NCBI RefSeq assembly: GCF_004570385.1
Contig: NZ_SPQL01000003.1
Coordinates: 248,001-312,000 of the forward strand
Length of the DNA: 64,000 nucleotides
Direction: 5' to 3'
DNA from: Blastococcus sp. CT_GayMR19
Lineage (GTDB): Bacteria; Actinomycetota; Actinomycetes; Mycobacteriales; Geodermatophilaceae
Shown here: in pieces, positions 1 to 8,892 of the stretch
How the letters are laid out: the number at the start of each line of letters is the position of its first letter
Position numbering within the stretch: the first letter of the stretch is position 1
The notes under the pieces: model-generated
Told to the model about the DNA's origin: nothing
Seen by the model: the letters and a program-made list of their open reading frames with translations, nothing else
Databases searched by the model: none
Position numbers and translations under genes: made by a program

Positions 1-1211
1 AGCGCGCGGCCGCCGAGTGGGTGGCCTGCAAGCTCGCCGACGTCGGCATCGAGTCGGAGATCCACGAGTCCCAGCCCGGCCGCGCCAGCCTGGTCGCCCG
101 CATCCCCGGCGCCGACCGGTCCCGCCCGGCACTGTTGGTGCACGGCCACCTCGACGTCGTCCCCGCGGATCCGGCCGAGTGGAGCGTCCACCCGTTCTCC
201 GGCGAGGAGCGCGACGGCTACGTCTGGGGCCGCGGCGCCGTCGACATGAAGGACATGGACGCCATGGTGCTGGCGCTGGTCCGGGACTGGGCCCGCACCG
301 GCGTCCAGCCGCCCCGCGACATCGTCCTGGCCTACGTCGCCGACGAGGAGGCCGGCGGCAAGCTCGGCGCCCGCTGGCTCGTCGACGAGCACCCCGGTCT
401 CTTCCTGGGCTGCACCGAGGCGATCAGCGAGGTCGGCGGGTTCTCCATCACCGTCCGCGACGACCTGCGGCTCTACCTCGTCCAGACCGCCGAGAAGGGC
501 CTGGCCTGGATGCGGCTGACGGCCACCGGCAGGCCCGGCCACGGCTCGTTCGTGCACGACGACAACGCCGTCACCCGGCTCTGCGAGGCGGTCGCCCGCC
601 TTGGCTCCGCCCGGCTGCCCACCACCCTCACCCCGCCGATGCGCGCCTTCCTCGCGGCGGTCGAGGACGCCTACGGCGTCGAGATCGACCCCGACCAGCC
701 GGAGGAGGCGCTGGCCCGCCTGGGCAGCATCAGCCGGATGATCGGCGCGGCCCTGCGCAACACGGTCAACCCCACGATGCTCGACGCCGGCTACAAGGCG
801 AACGTCATCCCCGGCACCGCGAGCGCGACGGTCGACGGGCGCTTCCTGTACGGCCAGCAGGAGGAGTTCGAGCGCCAGCTGGCCGGCCTGATCGGTGAGG
901 GCGTCCAGCGCGAGTGGATCGTCCACGACCAGGCCGTGGAGACGACGTTCGACGGCCCGCTGGTCGACCAGATGGTCGCCGCCCTCAAGGCCGAGGACGA
1001 CGGCGCGCGCCCCGTGCCCTTCACCATGAGCGGCGGCACCGACGCCAAGAGCTTCGAGCGCCTCGGCATGCGCTGCTTCGGCTTCTCCCCGCTGCGGCTG
1101 CCGCCGGACCTCGACTTCGCCTCGCTGTTCCACGGCATCGACGAACGGGTCCCGGTCGAGTCGCTGAAGTTCGGCATCCGGGTACTGGACCGGTTCCTAC
1201 GCTCTGCATGA
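1..1211 (+). CDS. M20 family metallopeptidase, 5' end cut by window
   Basis: Zinc-dependent M20/M25/M40-type peptidase or amidase that probably trims peptides or N-acyl amino acids in the cytosol. The reading frame is open to the first base, and the residues before the GTG at 21 already look like family sequence, so the true start lies upstream of the window. Visible metal and catalytic motifs are HGHLDVVPAD, GRGAVDMKD and the DEEAGG segment that carries the general-base Glu. A C-terminal SGGTDAK and a late FHGIDERVP supply the remaining ligands typical of the family. The stop lies 7 bases before the next gene, so the two are probably co-transcribed. Substrate cannot be told from sequence. 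Confidence 0.9.
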   Translation, partial: RAAAEWVACKLADVGIESEIHESQPGRASLVARIPGADRSRPALLVHGHLDVVPADPAEWSVHPFSGEERDGYVWGRGAVDMKDMDAMVLALVRDWARTGVQPPRDIVLAYVADEEAGGKLGARWLVDEHPGLFLGCTEAISEVGGFSITVRDDLRLYLVQTAEKGLAWMRLTATGRPGHGSFVHDDNAVTRLCEAVARLGSARLPTTLTPPMRAFLAAVEDAYGVEIDPDQPEEALARLGSISRMIGAALRNTVNPTMLDAGYKANVIPGTASATVDGRFLYGQQEEFERQLAGLIGEGVQREWIVHDQAVETTFDGPLVDQMVAALKAEDDGARPVPFTMSGGTDAKSFERLGMRCFGFSPLRLPPDLDFASLFHGIDERVPVESLKFGIRVLDRFLRSA

Positions 1212-1218
1212 TGGGGGA

Positions 1219-2022
1219 GTGACCGACACCACGCCCGCGCCCGGCTCCGTCGCACTCGTCACCGGGGGGACCGGCGGTTTCGGTCGCGCGCTGGCCCCCA
1301 AGCTCCGGGCGCTCGGCGTCACCGTCATCCTCGCCGACCTCGACAGCGACCGGGCGCGGCAGGTCGCCGGTGATCTGGACAGCGAGTTCGTCGCCCTCGA
1401 CGTCACCGACCGCGCCGCCAACGAGGCCGTCGTCGCGCAGGTCGAGGCCGAGCACGGCCGCCTCGACGCGGTCTTCCTCAACGCCGGGATCGCCGGGTTC
1501 GACTCCGAGGACCTCTTCGACCTGGAGAACTTCCTGCACGTGGTCGACGTCGACCTGCTCGGCGTCGTCTACGGGGCCGCGGCCGCGATTCCCGCGCTGC
1601 AGCGCGCCGGCGGCGGGGCGATCGTCGTGACGGCGTCCCTCGCCGGCCTCTCACCCATGGCGACCGACCCCGGCTACAGCGTGGCCAAGGGCGGGGCGGT
1701 GGCCTTCGTGCGCTCGATGGCGCCCCGGCTGTCTGCCGAGGACATCACGATCACGGCGATCTGCCCGGGCTTCGCCGACACCGCGATCATCGACCCGATC
1801 CGCGAGGAATTCGAGAAGGCCGGCTTCCCGGTGCTCACCGCCGACGAGGTCGCGGACGCGATGGTCGCCGCCTGGGCGTCGGGGGAGCCGGGCGCGGCCT
1901 ACATCATCCAGCCCGGCATCGGCGCCGTCCCGTACAAGTTCAAGGGCGTGCCCTCGGCGAAGACCGGAACCGGCGAGACCGCCGTCGTCCCGGAGGCGCT
2001 GCGCCCGCCGTCCATGCGCTGA
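1219..2022 (+). CDS. SDR family oxidoreductase
   Basis: Classical short-chain dehydrogenase/reductase of 267 residues using NAD(P)(H); substrate unknown. The cofactor-binding TGGTGGFG motif is at residues 15-22, an NAG motif near 90, a Ser near 140 and the catalytic YSVAK at 153-157. The GTG start at 1219 is preceded by GGAG and follows the peptidase stop by 7 bases, so the two are likely one transcript. Length and motif order are normal for the family. Nothing in the neighbourhood points to one pathway. Confidence 0.88.
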   Translation: MTDTTPAPGSVALVTGGTGGFGRALAPKLRALGVTVILADLDSDRARQVAGDLDSEFVALDVTDRAANEAVVAQVEAEHGRLDAVFLNAGIAGFDSEDLFDLENFLHVVDVDLLGVVYGAAAAIPALQRAGGGAIVVTASLAGLSPMATDPGYSVAKGGAVAFVRSMAPRLSAEDITITAICPGFADTAIIDPIREEFEKAGFPVLTADEVADAMVAAWASGEPGAAYIIQPGIGAVPYKFKGVPSAKTGTGETAVVPEALRPPSMR

Positions 2023-2111
2023 ACCCCGGAAGGCCAGGATCTGCCGGCAGGCCCATGCCCGGGTCGATACTGGTCGCGCGGGCGCACGGCAGCGCCCCGG
2101 CGAGGTGCGTC

Positions 2112-2558
2112 ATGCGACACGAACTCCGGACCGAGATCGACATCGAGGCCCCACCGGACAAGGTCTGGGCCGAGCTGGCCGACCTGGACGCCTACGCCGG
2201 GTGGAATCCGTTCATCACGAGAGCGGAGGGCGCGGCCGAGGCGGGTCGACGGCTGTCGCTCCGGATGCAACCGGCGGGCGGCCGAGCGATGACCATCCGT
2301 CCGCGCGTCACCGCGGCATCCCCGGGGTCAGCTCTCGAGTGGCTCGGACACCTGGGCGTCCCCGGGATCTTCGACGGCCGGCATCGCTTCGAGCTGACCG
2401 CGACCCCCTCGGGGACCCACCTCGTCCAGCGAGAGACGTTCCGCGGTGTGCTCGTCCGGCCTCTGCGACGGTCGCTGGACACCGGTACACGCGCCGGCTT
2501 CGAGGCGATGAACGCGGCGCTGCGCCGACGCGTCCTGGAGACACGACCGGAGTCCTGA
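2112..2558 (+). CDS. SRPBCC (START-like) domain protein
   Basis: Small 148-residue protein of the polyketide cyclase/START-like fold, recognised from the opening IDIEAPPDKVWAELADLDAY followed by the WNPF turn. Such proteins bind hydrophobic ligands in a cavity; no specific ligand can be named. I chose the ATG at 2112 because the fold begins right after it; an upstream in-frame ATG at 2055 would add 19 unlike residues. It stands alone between the SDR and the LtrA gene. Confidence 0.75.
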   Translation: MRHELRTEIDIEAPPDKVWAELADLDAYAGWNPFITRAEGAAEAGRRLSLRMQPAGGRAMTIRPRVTAASPGSALEWLGHLGVPGIFDGRHRFELTATPSGTHLVQRETFRGVLVRPLRRSLDTGTRAGFEAMNAALRRRVLETRPES

Positions 2559-2619
2559 CGGCCCCGCCGACCGCGAGCGAGGGGTGTTCGTCGTCCGGCG
2601 CCCTTCCTAGACTCCCGCA

Positions 2620-3858
2620 ATGGTCGAGTACCGCAGCCATCGCCGGGTCCGCATGGGCGGACGCGACCCGGCCGAGGAGCACCGCGCGGCGACTCCGCTG
2701 GAGCTGCTGTTCGACCTGACCTTCGTCATCGCCTTCGGTACGGCCGCCAACGAGCTGGCCCACCAGCTCGCCGAGGGGCACTTCGGGGCGGCACTCCTCG
2801 GGTTCTCCCTCGCGACGTTCGCCATCGCGTGGGCGTGGATCAACTTCTCCTGGTTCGCCTCGGCCTACGACACCGACGACTGGATCTTCCGGCTGGCCAC
2901 GATGGTGCAGATGGTCGGCGTGCTGGTGTTCGCGCTCGGCCTGCCCGACATGTTCGCCTCCCTCTACGAGGGCGAGACGGTGGACAACCGGGTCATGGTG
3001 GCCGGCTACGTCGTGATGCGTCTGGCCCTGGTGTTCCAGTGGCTGCGGGCCGCACGCCAGGACCCGGACCGTCGCGGCGCATGCCACAAGTACGTGACGA
3101 CGCTGCTCGTGGCTCAGGCCGGGTGGATCGCCCTCGCCGTGGCGGAGACATCGGTCGCCGTCACGTTCCTGTGGGTCGCGGTCCTGCTGCTGGTCGAGAC
3201 GGGAGGGCCGGTGCTCGCCGAGACCCGGCACGGCGGGACGCCGTGGCACCCCCACCACATCGCCGAGCGGCACGGACTCCTCGTGATCATCGCCCTCGGG
3301 GAGGGCCTGCTCGGCACCGCGTTCGCACTGAGCGTCCTGGTCGGCCCCGAGGGGCCCGGCTGGTCGGTCGAGGTCGTCGTCCTCGGCCTCGCCGGGACGG
3401 CGCTCACCTTCGGGATGTGGTGGATCTACTTCATCCTGCCGATGGGCGGGATCCTCGAGCGGCACCGCGAGCGCTCCTTCGGCTGGGGCTACGGCCACAT
3501 CCCGCTGTTCGGCGCCCTGGCCGCCGTGGGCGCCGGGCTGCACGCCGCCGCCTACTACCTCGAGCACCACAGCGTCCTCGGCACCACGGGGACCGTGCTC
3601 ACGGTGGCGATCCCCGTGGCGCTGTACGTCGTCACGATCTGCGTCCTCTACTACCAGCTCTCCCGGGTCTTCGACCCGTTCCACCTGCTGCTGCTGGCCG
3701 GTACCGCGGTGGTCGTCCTCGCATCGATCGGCATGGCGGCGGCCGGGACGCCGATGGTCTGGTGCCTCGCGGTCCTGGCGCTGACACCCTGGGTCACCGT
3801 CGTGGGGTACGAGACCGTCGGATACCGCCACGGCGAGGAATCGGTGGCCCGCCTCTGA
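2620..3858 (+). CDS. Low temperature requirement protein A (LtrA) family membrane protein
   Basis: Integral membrane protein of 412 residues in the LtrA family. The N-terminal HRAATPLELLFDLTFVIAFG is the family signature and about ten hydrophobic segments follow. LtrA was named for growth at low temperature in Listeria; its biochemical role remains unclear. A TAGACT box at 2608-2613 lies six bases before the ATG, which predicts a leaderless mRNA and supports this start. It stands alone, flanked by unrelated metabolic genes. Confidence 0.85.
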   Translation: MVEYRSHRRVRMGGRDPAEEHRAATPLELLFDLTFVIAFGTAANELAHQLAEGHFGAALLGFSLATFAIAWAWINFSWFASAYDTDDWIFRLATMVQMVGVLVFALGLPDMFASLYEGETVDNRVMVAGYVVMRLALVFQWLRAARQDPDRRGACHKYVTTLLVAQAGWIALAVAETSVAVTFLWVAVLLLVETGGPVLAETRHGGTPWHPHHIAERHGLLVIIALGEGLLGTAFALSVLVGPEGPGWSVEVVVLGLAGTALTFGMWWIYFILPMGGILERHRERSFGWGYGHIPLFGALAAVGAGLHAAAYYLEHHSVLGTTGTVLTVAIPVALYVVTICVLYYQLSRVFDPFHLLLLAGTAVVVLASIGMAAAGTPMVWCLAVLALTPWVTVVGYETVGYRHGEESVARL

Positions 3859-3902
3859 GCACCCGGTGACGGCGCTCACTTCGCGTCTGGCAAGGTCGCT
3901 GC

Positions 3903-4859
3903 ATGCGTGCATGGCGGGTCCACGAACTCGGTGATCCCTCGAAGGTCATGAGCCTCGACGAGATCGACCAGCCGGTCCCCGGCGAGGGCCAGGTGCTGGT
4001 CAAGGTCCGGGCGGCGGCACTGAACTTCCCTGACGTCCTCATGGCGCAGGGCCTCTACCAGGAGAAGCCGCCGCTGCCCTATACGCCCGGCGTCGAGCTG
4101 TGCGGGGAGATCGTCGAGACCGGCCAGCGCGTCATCGGCGGGCCGTCCCGGGGCCCGGGCGCCTTCGCCGAGTACGCCCTGATGGACGCCGACAACGCCT
4201 GGCCCGTGCCGGACGGCATGACCGACGAGAAGGCCGCGGCGCTGTACCTGACCTACCAGACCGGCTACGTGGGCCTGCACCGCCGCGCGAACATCCAGGC
4301 CGGCGACTGGCTGCTCGTCCATGCCGGCGCCGGAGGAGTGGGCTCGGCGGCGATCCAGCTGGGCAAGGCCGTCGGCGCGAAGGTCATCGCGACCGCGGGC
4401 GGGGAGCGGAAGACCGCCATCTGCCGCGAGCTCGGCGCCGACCACGTCATCGACTACACGACCGAGGACTTCGTCCCGATCGTCAAGGAGCTCACCGGAG
4501 GGCGCGGCGCCGACATCGTCTACGACCCGGTCGGCGGAGACGTCTTCGACAAGTCCCGCAAGTGCATCGCCTTCGAGGGCCGGATCGTCGTCGTCGGGTT
4601 CACCAGCGGCCGCATCCCCGAGGCCCCGGCCAACCACCTGCTGGTCAAGAACTACAGCGTGGTGGGCCTGCACTGGGGGCTCTACCGGACGATGGACCCC
4701 CCGCGGATCGGGATGGTGCACGAGGAGCTGACCCGCCTGGTGACCGACGGCCACATCGACCCGCTGATCGGGGAGACGCTGCCGCTGGACCAGGCGCCCC
4801 AGGCCCTGGCGAAGCTGGCGGACCGCAGCACCGTCGGCAAGGTCGTGCTCGTTCCCTGA
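3903..4859 (+). CDS. NADPH:quinone oxidoreductase, MDR family
   Basis: Zinc-free medium-chain dehydrogenase/reductase of 318 residues, similar to NADPH:quinone reductases and enoyl reductases. The N-terminal GroES-like half contains ALNFPDVLMAQGLYQ; the Rossmann motif HAGAGGVGSAAIQLGKAVGA lies near residues 140-160. No catalytic zinc Cys/His set is seen, which fits the QOR subgroup. The ATG at 3903 follows a 44-base gap. The electron acceptor is unknown. Confidence 0.85.
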   Translation: MRAWRVHELGDPSKVMSLDEIDQPVPGEGQVLVKVRAAALNFPDVLMAQGLYQEKPPLPYTPGVELCGEIVETGQRVIGGPSRGPGAFAEYALMDADNAWPVPDGMTDEKAAALYLTYQTGYVGLHRRANIQAGDWLLVHAGAGGVGSAAIQLGKAVGAKVIATAGGERKTAICRELGADHVIDYTTEDFVPIVKELTGGRGADIVYDPVGGDVFDKSRKCIAFEGRIVVVGFTSGRIPEAPANHLLVKNYSVVGLHWGLYRTMDPPRIGMVHEELTRLVTDGHIDPLIGETLPLDQAPQALAKLADRSTVGKVVLVP

Positions 4860-4900
4860 GCATCGGCGTTCCCGCGGGAAGGTTCTAGCCTGGGCCGGTC

Positions 4901-5758
4901 ATGCCGAGCCCTCCGCTGCCCCTCGTCGACGAGCGCGCGCACCTGCGGGCCGACTGCGCGAACTGCGCCGCCCTCTGCTGCGTCGCGCCCGCCTTCGCGG
5001 CATCGGCGGACTTCGCGATCGACAAGCCGGCCGGACGGCCGTGCCCGAACCTGCGCGACGACGACCTGTGCGGCATCCACGACCGGCTGCGCGACCGCGG
5101 GTTCCCCGGTTGCGCGGTGTTCGACTGCTTCGGCGCCGGCCAGCACGTGACCCAGGGGACCTTCGCCGGCCGCACCTGGCGGGAGACCGCGGGCCTGGCG
5201 GGACCGATGTTCGCCGTCCTGCCTGTCATGCGGCAGCTGCACGAGATGCTCTGGTACCTGTCCGAGGCGGCCACTCACGCGGCGGCGGCGTCGCTGCACG
5301 GGGAGATCGACGCGGCCCGCCGGCGTACCGAGCGAGCCGCGGACGGCACCGCGGAGGAGCTGAGCGCCATGGACGTGGCGGCCGCTCGTCGCGAGGTGGG
5401 CGACCTCCTGGAGCGGGTCAGCGAGCTGGTCCGGAGCGGTTCCCGGGCACCGGATCGCCGGGGTGCCGACCTGATCGGCCGGGACCTGCGGCGGGCCAGG
5501 CTCGGGAACGCCGGCCTGCGCGGCGCCTATCTGATCGGTGCGGACCTGCGCGGGGTCGACCTGGGGACGGCGGACCTGCTGGGAGCCGACCTGCGGGCGG
5601 CGGACGTCCGGGGGGCCGACCTGAGCCGGTGCCTATTCCTGACGCAGCCGCAGGTCACCGCGGCCCGGGGCGATTCGTCGACCCGCATCCCCGGCGCCCT
5701 GACCCGCCCCGCGCACTGGAGCGGCGGAGCCGTGGACCGGCCCGGGACGAGCCGCTAG
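4901..5758 (+). CDS. Cys-cluster (YkgJ-like) plus pentapeptide-repeat protein
   Basis: Protein of 285 residues with two unlike parts. The N-terminal ~110 residues hold a Cys-rich motif (CANCAALCC, then PCPNLRDDDLCGIH, then GFPGCAVFDCFGAGQ) like the Fe/Zn-chelating YkgJ family. After an alpha-helical linker, residues ~185-250 form pentapeptide repeats of the A(D/N)LxG type, which fold as a right-handed quadrilateral helix. The function is unknown. A TAGCCT box lies 9 bases upstream of the ATG. Its TAG stop shares bases with the TAG stop of the convergent DUF5703 gene within one CTAG. Confidence 0.75.
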   Translation: MPSPPLPLVDERAHLRADCANCAALCCVAPAFAASADFAIDKPAGRPCPNLRDDDLCGIHDRLRDRGFPGCAVFDCFGAGQHVTQGTFAGRTWRETAGLAGPMFAVLPVMRQLHEMLWYLSEAATHAAAASLHGEIDAARRRTERAADGTAEELSAMDVAAARREVGDLLERVSELVRSGSRAPDRRGADLIGRDLRRARLGNAGLRGAYLIGADLRGVDLGTADLLGADLRAADVRGADLSRCLFLTQPQVTAARGDSSTRIPGALTRPAHWSGGAVDRPGTSR

Positions 5759-5958
5759 ATGTGCGGCCCGGGGAGGTAGGCGAGCCGGGCGCGGCGCCGC
5801 AGGATGACCTTGCGTGTGCCGTCGGCGTGCAGCTGGAGCCGGGCCAGCTCCCAGCCGCCGGTGTCCGCCTGCAGGCTCAGCATGGTGGCCGCTGCGGACC
5901 GGGACGTGCCCGGGGGGATCCGCAGCGGCGCGTACTGGTAATCCGCGGCCGCCTCCAT
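5755..5958 (-). CDS. DUF5703 family small protein
   Basis: A 67-residue protein, likely cytosolic, resembling the actinobacterial DUF5703 family: a central RIPPGTSRSAAATML, a WELARLQL core and a basic C-terminus (ILRRRARL). The frame could be extended to 6180, but the ATG at 5958 matches the usual family length. Function is unknown. It converges on the pentapeptide gene with a 4-base overlap. Confidence 0.65.
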   Translation of the reverse strand: MEAAADYQYAPLRIPPGTSRSAAATMLSLQADTGGWELARLQLHADGTRKVILRRRARLAYLPGPHI

Positions 5959-6088
5959 CGGGCCGATTGTGCATGCCGGAGGCCGATCGGTCACGTGTCC
6001 GTCGCCCGGTCGCGCGACCCCGCCTGCTCCGCGGCCGGTCAGACGGCAGGATGGACGGCGCCCGTTCAGCACTCCGGAGGGAGACGAC

Positions 6089-6352
6089 GTGACCGAGCCG
6101 GCACCGTCCAGCGACGTGCCCGAAGCCGACCGCGCCGAGCAGCAGGCGCTGGTGGAGCCCATCGCCGCGGGGGACGTCACCCCGCCCGGCGACGGCGTGC
6201 CCGAGGCCGACGCTCTCGAGCAGCAGCTGTCCGCCCGTCCGGGGGAGGCGGAGATCCCGTCGCAGCCGGTCGGCGACCGCGAGGCGAACGAGGCCGACGT
6301 CCTCGAGCAGGAGATCGACGTACCGGCGGACGAGGACGAGATCCCCGGCTGA
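6089..6352 (+). CDS. Small acidic repeat protein
   Basis: Predicted 87-residue, strongly acidic, probably disordered protein. Three imperfect repeats carry the pattern VPEADxxEQQ (VPEADRAEQQALVEP, VPEADALEQQLSARP, ANEADVLEQEIDVP). The GTG at 6089 has a good GGAGG eight bases upstream. Similar acidic repeats occur in other actinobacterial proteins, but I know no assigned role. There is no signal peptide or membrane segment. Confidence 0.6.
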   Translation: MTEPAPSSDVPEADRAEQQALVEPIAAGDVTPPGDGVPEADALEQQLSARPGEAEIPSQPVGDREANEADVLEQEIDVPADEDEIPG

Positions 6353-6416
6353 CCTCTCCGGGTGAACTTCGGCGTGTCCGGGGTGGAAGAGCAGCGCGTG
6401 GGGAAAGCTGCCCGCC

Positions 6417-6908
6417 GTGACCTCGCTCCTCGCCCTGCTGATCCTGGCGGGGCTGCCGCTCCTCCTCTGGCAGCTCGGCCGCCAGGGGTACTGGACCCGC
6501 CTGCGCACCCGCGTGGACGCCGACCCCGCGGCCGAGCTGTTGCGGCGGCACGACCTGGCCGCCCGCGAGGCGGCGGCGGTGACCACGGCGGTCGAGCGGG
6601 GACGGGAGCTGGAGGACCCGGCGCTGCGGCGGGCCGCGGTGGACCTGGCCCGGTTGTCGCTGGCCCGGAGCCAGCCCCGCGGCAGCGGCACCTCCTGGGG
6701 ATCCCGGGTCGTCGTCCTGCTGGCCGCGGTCTGGGGAACGCTGGTCGTCGCCGACGCGGGGTTCGCGCTCGCCTTCGGCCGGTTCGCTGACGTCAACTGG
6801 TTCACGCTGGTGGGCGCCGCGCTCGTCTTCAGCTCGCCGATCCGCCGGGGCATCCGTCTGCACAGGGCCATCGCCCTCAACGCCGACCGGCCCGCCGGCC
6901 GCGAGTAG
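6417..6908 (+). CDS. Membrane protein of unknown function
   Basis: Predicted 163-residue membrane protein that I do not recognise. One hydrophobic helix opens it (residues ~2-19), a charged helical stretch of about 80 residues follows, and two further hydrophobic segments (~95-118 and ~125-143) end it. The middle, rich in Arg, Glu and Ala, is probably cytosolic. The GTG start at 6417 is 64 bases after the acidic protein. It converges on recD2 with 3 bases between stops. Confidence 0.55.
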   Translation: MTSLLALLILAGLPLLLWQLGRQGYWTRLRTRVDADPAAELLRRHDLAAREAAAVTTAVERGRELEDPALRRAAVDLARLSLARSQPRGSGTSWGSRVVVLLAAVWGTLVVADAGFALAFGRFADVNWFTLVGAALVFSSPIRRGIRLHRAIALNADRPAGRE

Positions 6909-6911
6909 CCC

Positions 6912-8846
6912 TCAGCCCTCGGCGAGCAGCCGGGCCAGCCGGGTGCGTCGCGGCCGGACGTCGACCTCGCGCACCGCCCGGGCCAGCGCGGCCCCGCTGG
7001 CGTGCACGATCGACAGGTGCTGCTGCGCCCGGGTCAGCGCGGTGTAGACCAGCGGCCGCGACAGCATCCCGCCCGCCTCCGGCGGCAGGACGACGACCAC
7101 ACCGGGCCACTCCGAGCCCTGCGCGCGGTGCACCGTGATCGCCCAGCCGTGCCGCAGGTCGAACAGGGCCTGCCCCGTGACGGTGACCGGACCGGAGGCG
7201 AACGAGACGTCGAGGGAGCCCTCGCCGGTGCCGGTGACCACCCCGACCTCACCGTTCGCGAACCCGACCGGCTCGAGGTCCATGTGGTTCGCGGTCGCCA
7301 CCACCCGGTCGCCGGGGTCGAACCCGAAGACCGTGCCGGTTCCCGGGTTCAGCTCCGCCTTGAGCGCCTTGTTCAGCTCGATCGTGCCGGCCGGGCCCCG
7401 GTGCACCGGCGTCACCACCTGGATCGCGCCCGGCTCGATGCCGAGCGCCCGGGGGATGGAGTCGGTGACCAGCTGCACGACGCGGCGCGCCGCCTCGGCG
7501 CTGCCCGTCGCCGGCACGACGACGACCTCGCGGTCGGGGGAGTCGACCTTGGGCAGCTCGCCGCCGCGGACGGCCGTGGCCAGGCGGGCGATCGCGCCGC
7601 CCTCGGCCTGCCGGTACAGCGTGGTCAGCTCGGTGACCGGGACGACGCCGGAGTCGATCATGTCGCCCAGCACGTGGCCCGGCCCGATCGACGGCAGCTG
7701 CGCGGGGTCGCCGACCAGCAGCAGGTGCGTGCCGTCGGGACAGGCCTCGAGCAGGGCGGCGGTCAGCTCGACGTCCAGCATCGAGGCCTCGTCCACGACG
7801 ATGACGTCGGCGTCCAGCGGCCACTCCTCGTTCCGGGAGAAGCCGCCGGACGTGCCCTGCGCCCCGAGCAGCCGGTGGACCGTCACCGCCGGGTGGTCGG
7901 TGAGCTCCTCCAGCCGCTTCGCCGCCCGGCCGGTGGGGGCGGCCAGGGCGATGTCGGTGCCCTTGGCCCGCAGCAGCTTCACGATGGCGGCGACCGTCCG
8001 GCTCTTGCCGGTGCCCGGCCCACCGGTGAGCAGGCTGACCCCGGCGCCCAGCACCTGCGCCACCGCCTCGGCCTGCGCCTTGTCCAGCCCCTTGGCCACC
8101 GAGCGCACCGACGCCGGGTCGGCGATCCGCTCGGCCGTGGCGGTCAGGCGCGCGACCGCCTCCGCGACCAGCTCCTCCGCCATGCCGTAGCGGGCCAGCG
8201 ACAGGGTGCGCAGCGCCGGATCCGGCTCGGCGTCCGCATCCTCCGGCTCGGGCGGCTCGTGCTCCAGCACGTCGCCGGACTCGACCGCGGCGACGATCGC
8301 CGCGACCGGGTCGCTGGTGCCCTCGGCCTGCAGGGCCGCCACGACCAGGTCGGCCGGCAGGACGGTGTGCCCGTCCCGGGTCGCCGTCCGCAGGGTGAGC
8401 CCGACGATGGCCCGGCCGCGCCGGGTGTCCTGCCGGTCGGCGCCCTTGAGGACGGCGATCGCCAGCCGGTCGGCGTCCCCGAGCGACACCCCGGACAGCG
8501 AGAGCAGCGCCCACGGGTCGTCGCGCAGGCGCCGGGCGGCGTCCGGGCCGAGGGTGTCGGCGACGCCGGCGGCGAGCTTGGCCGCCAGGCCGGCGCCCAC
8601 GAGCAGCTCGACGACCTCGTAGGTGGGCGCCGCGGCCAGGAAGCTGGAGAAGAGCCGCTCGGCCCGCTGGCGGCCGACCTTGGGCAGCTTGATCAGCCGG
8701 TCGGCGGTGACGTCGTCCGGCGCGGTGATCCCGGCGGCCGGGAGATCGGCCGCCGTCCGCTTGCCCAGCCCGGGCCAGAGGCCGGCCGCACAGAACGCGG
8801 CGAAGACCGGATCGCTGGCCGCCGGCGCGGTTGCCGCCTCGCTCAC
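6912..8846 (-). CDS. recD2: RecD2-like 5'-3' DNA helicase
   Basis: Superfamily 1B helicase of 644 residues that would unwind DNA 5'-3' in repair or recombination without RecBC. The N-terminus has a helix-hairpin-helix region (KLPKVGRQRAERLF), then Walker A GGPGTGKS near residue 273, Walker B VVDEAS near 349 and the C-terminal HRAQGSEWPG motif near 565. The domain order matches RecD2 rather than the shorter E. coli RecD. It is followed on the same strand, upstream, by an aldo-keto reductase gene, which need not be related. Confidence 0.88.
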   Translation of the reverse strand: MSEAATAPAASDPVFAAFCAAGLWPGLGKRTAADLPAAGITAPDDVTADRLIKLPKVGRQRAERLFSSFLAAAPTYEVVELLVGAGLAAKLAAGVADTLGPDAARRLRDDPWALLSLSGVSLGDADRLAIAVLKGADRQDTRRGRAIVGLTLRTATRDGHTVLPADLVVAALQAEGTSDPVAAIVAAVESGDVLEHEPPEPEDADAEPDPALRTLSLARYGMAEELVAEAVARLTATAERIADPASVRSVAKGLDKAQAEAVAQVLGAGVSLLTGGPGTGKSRTVAAIVKLLRAKGTDIALAAPTGRAAKRLEELTDHPAVTVHRLLGAQGTSGGFSRNEEWPLDADVIVVDEASMLDVELTAALLEACPDGTHLLLVGDPAQLPSIGPGHVLGDMIDSGVVPVTELTTLYRQAEGGAIARLATAVRGGELPKVDSPDREVVVVPATGSAEAARRVVQLVTDSIPRALGIEPGAIQVVTPVHRGPAGTIELNKALKAELNPGTGTVFGFDPGDRVVATANHMDLEPVGFANGEVGVVTGTGEGSLDVSFASGPVTVTGQALFDLRHGWAITVHRAQGSEWPGVVVVLPPEAGGMLSRPLVYTALTRAQQHLSIVHASGAALARAVREVDVRPRRTRLARLLAEG

Positions 8847-8892
8847 CCCGTGCTCCTGGCGGCCGAGACGGCCATGTCGGCCCTGCTCGCGG

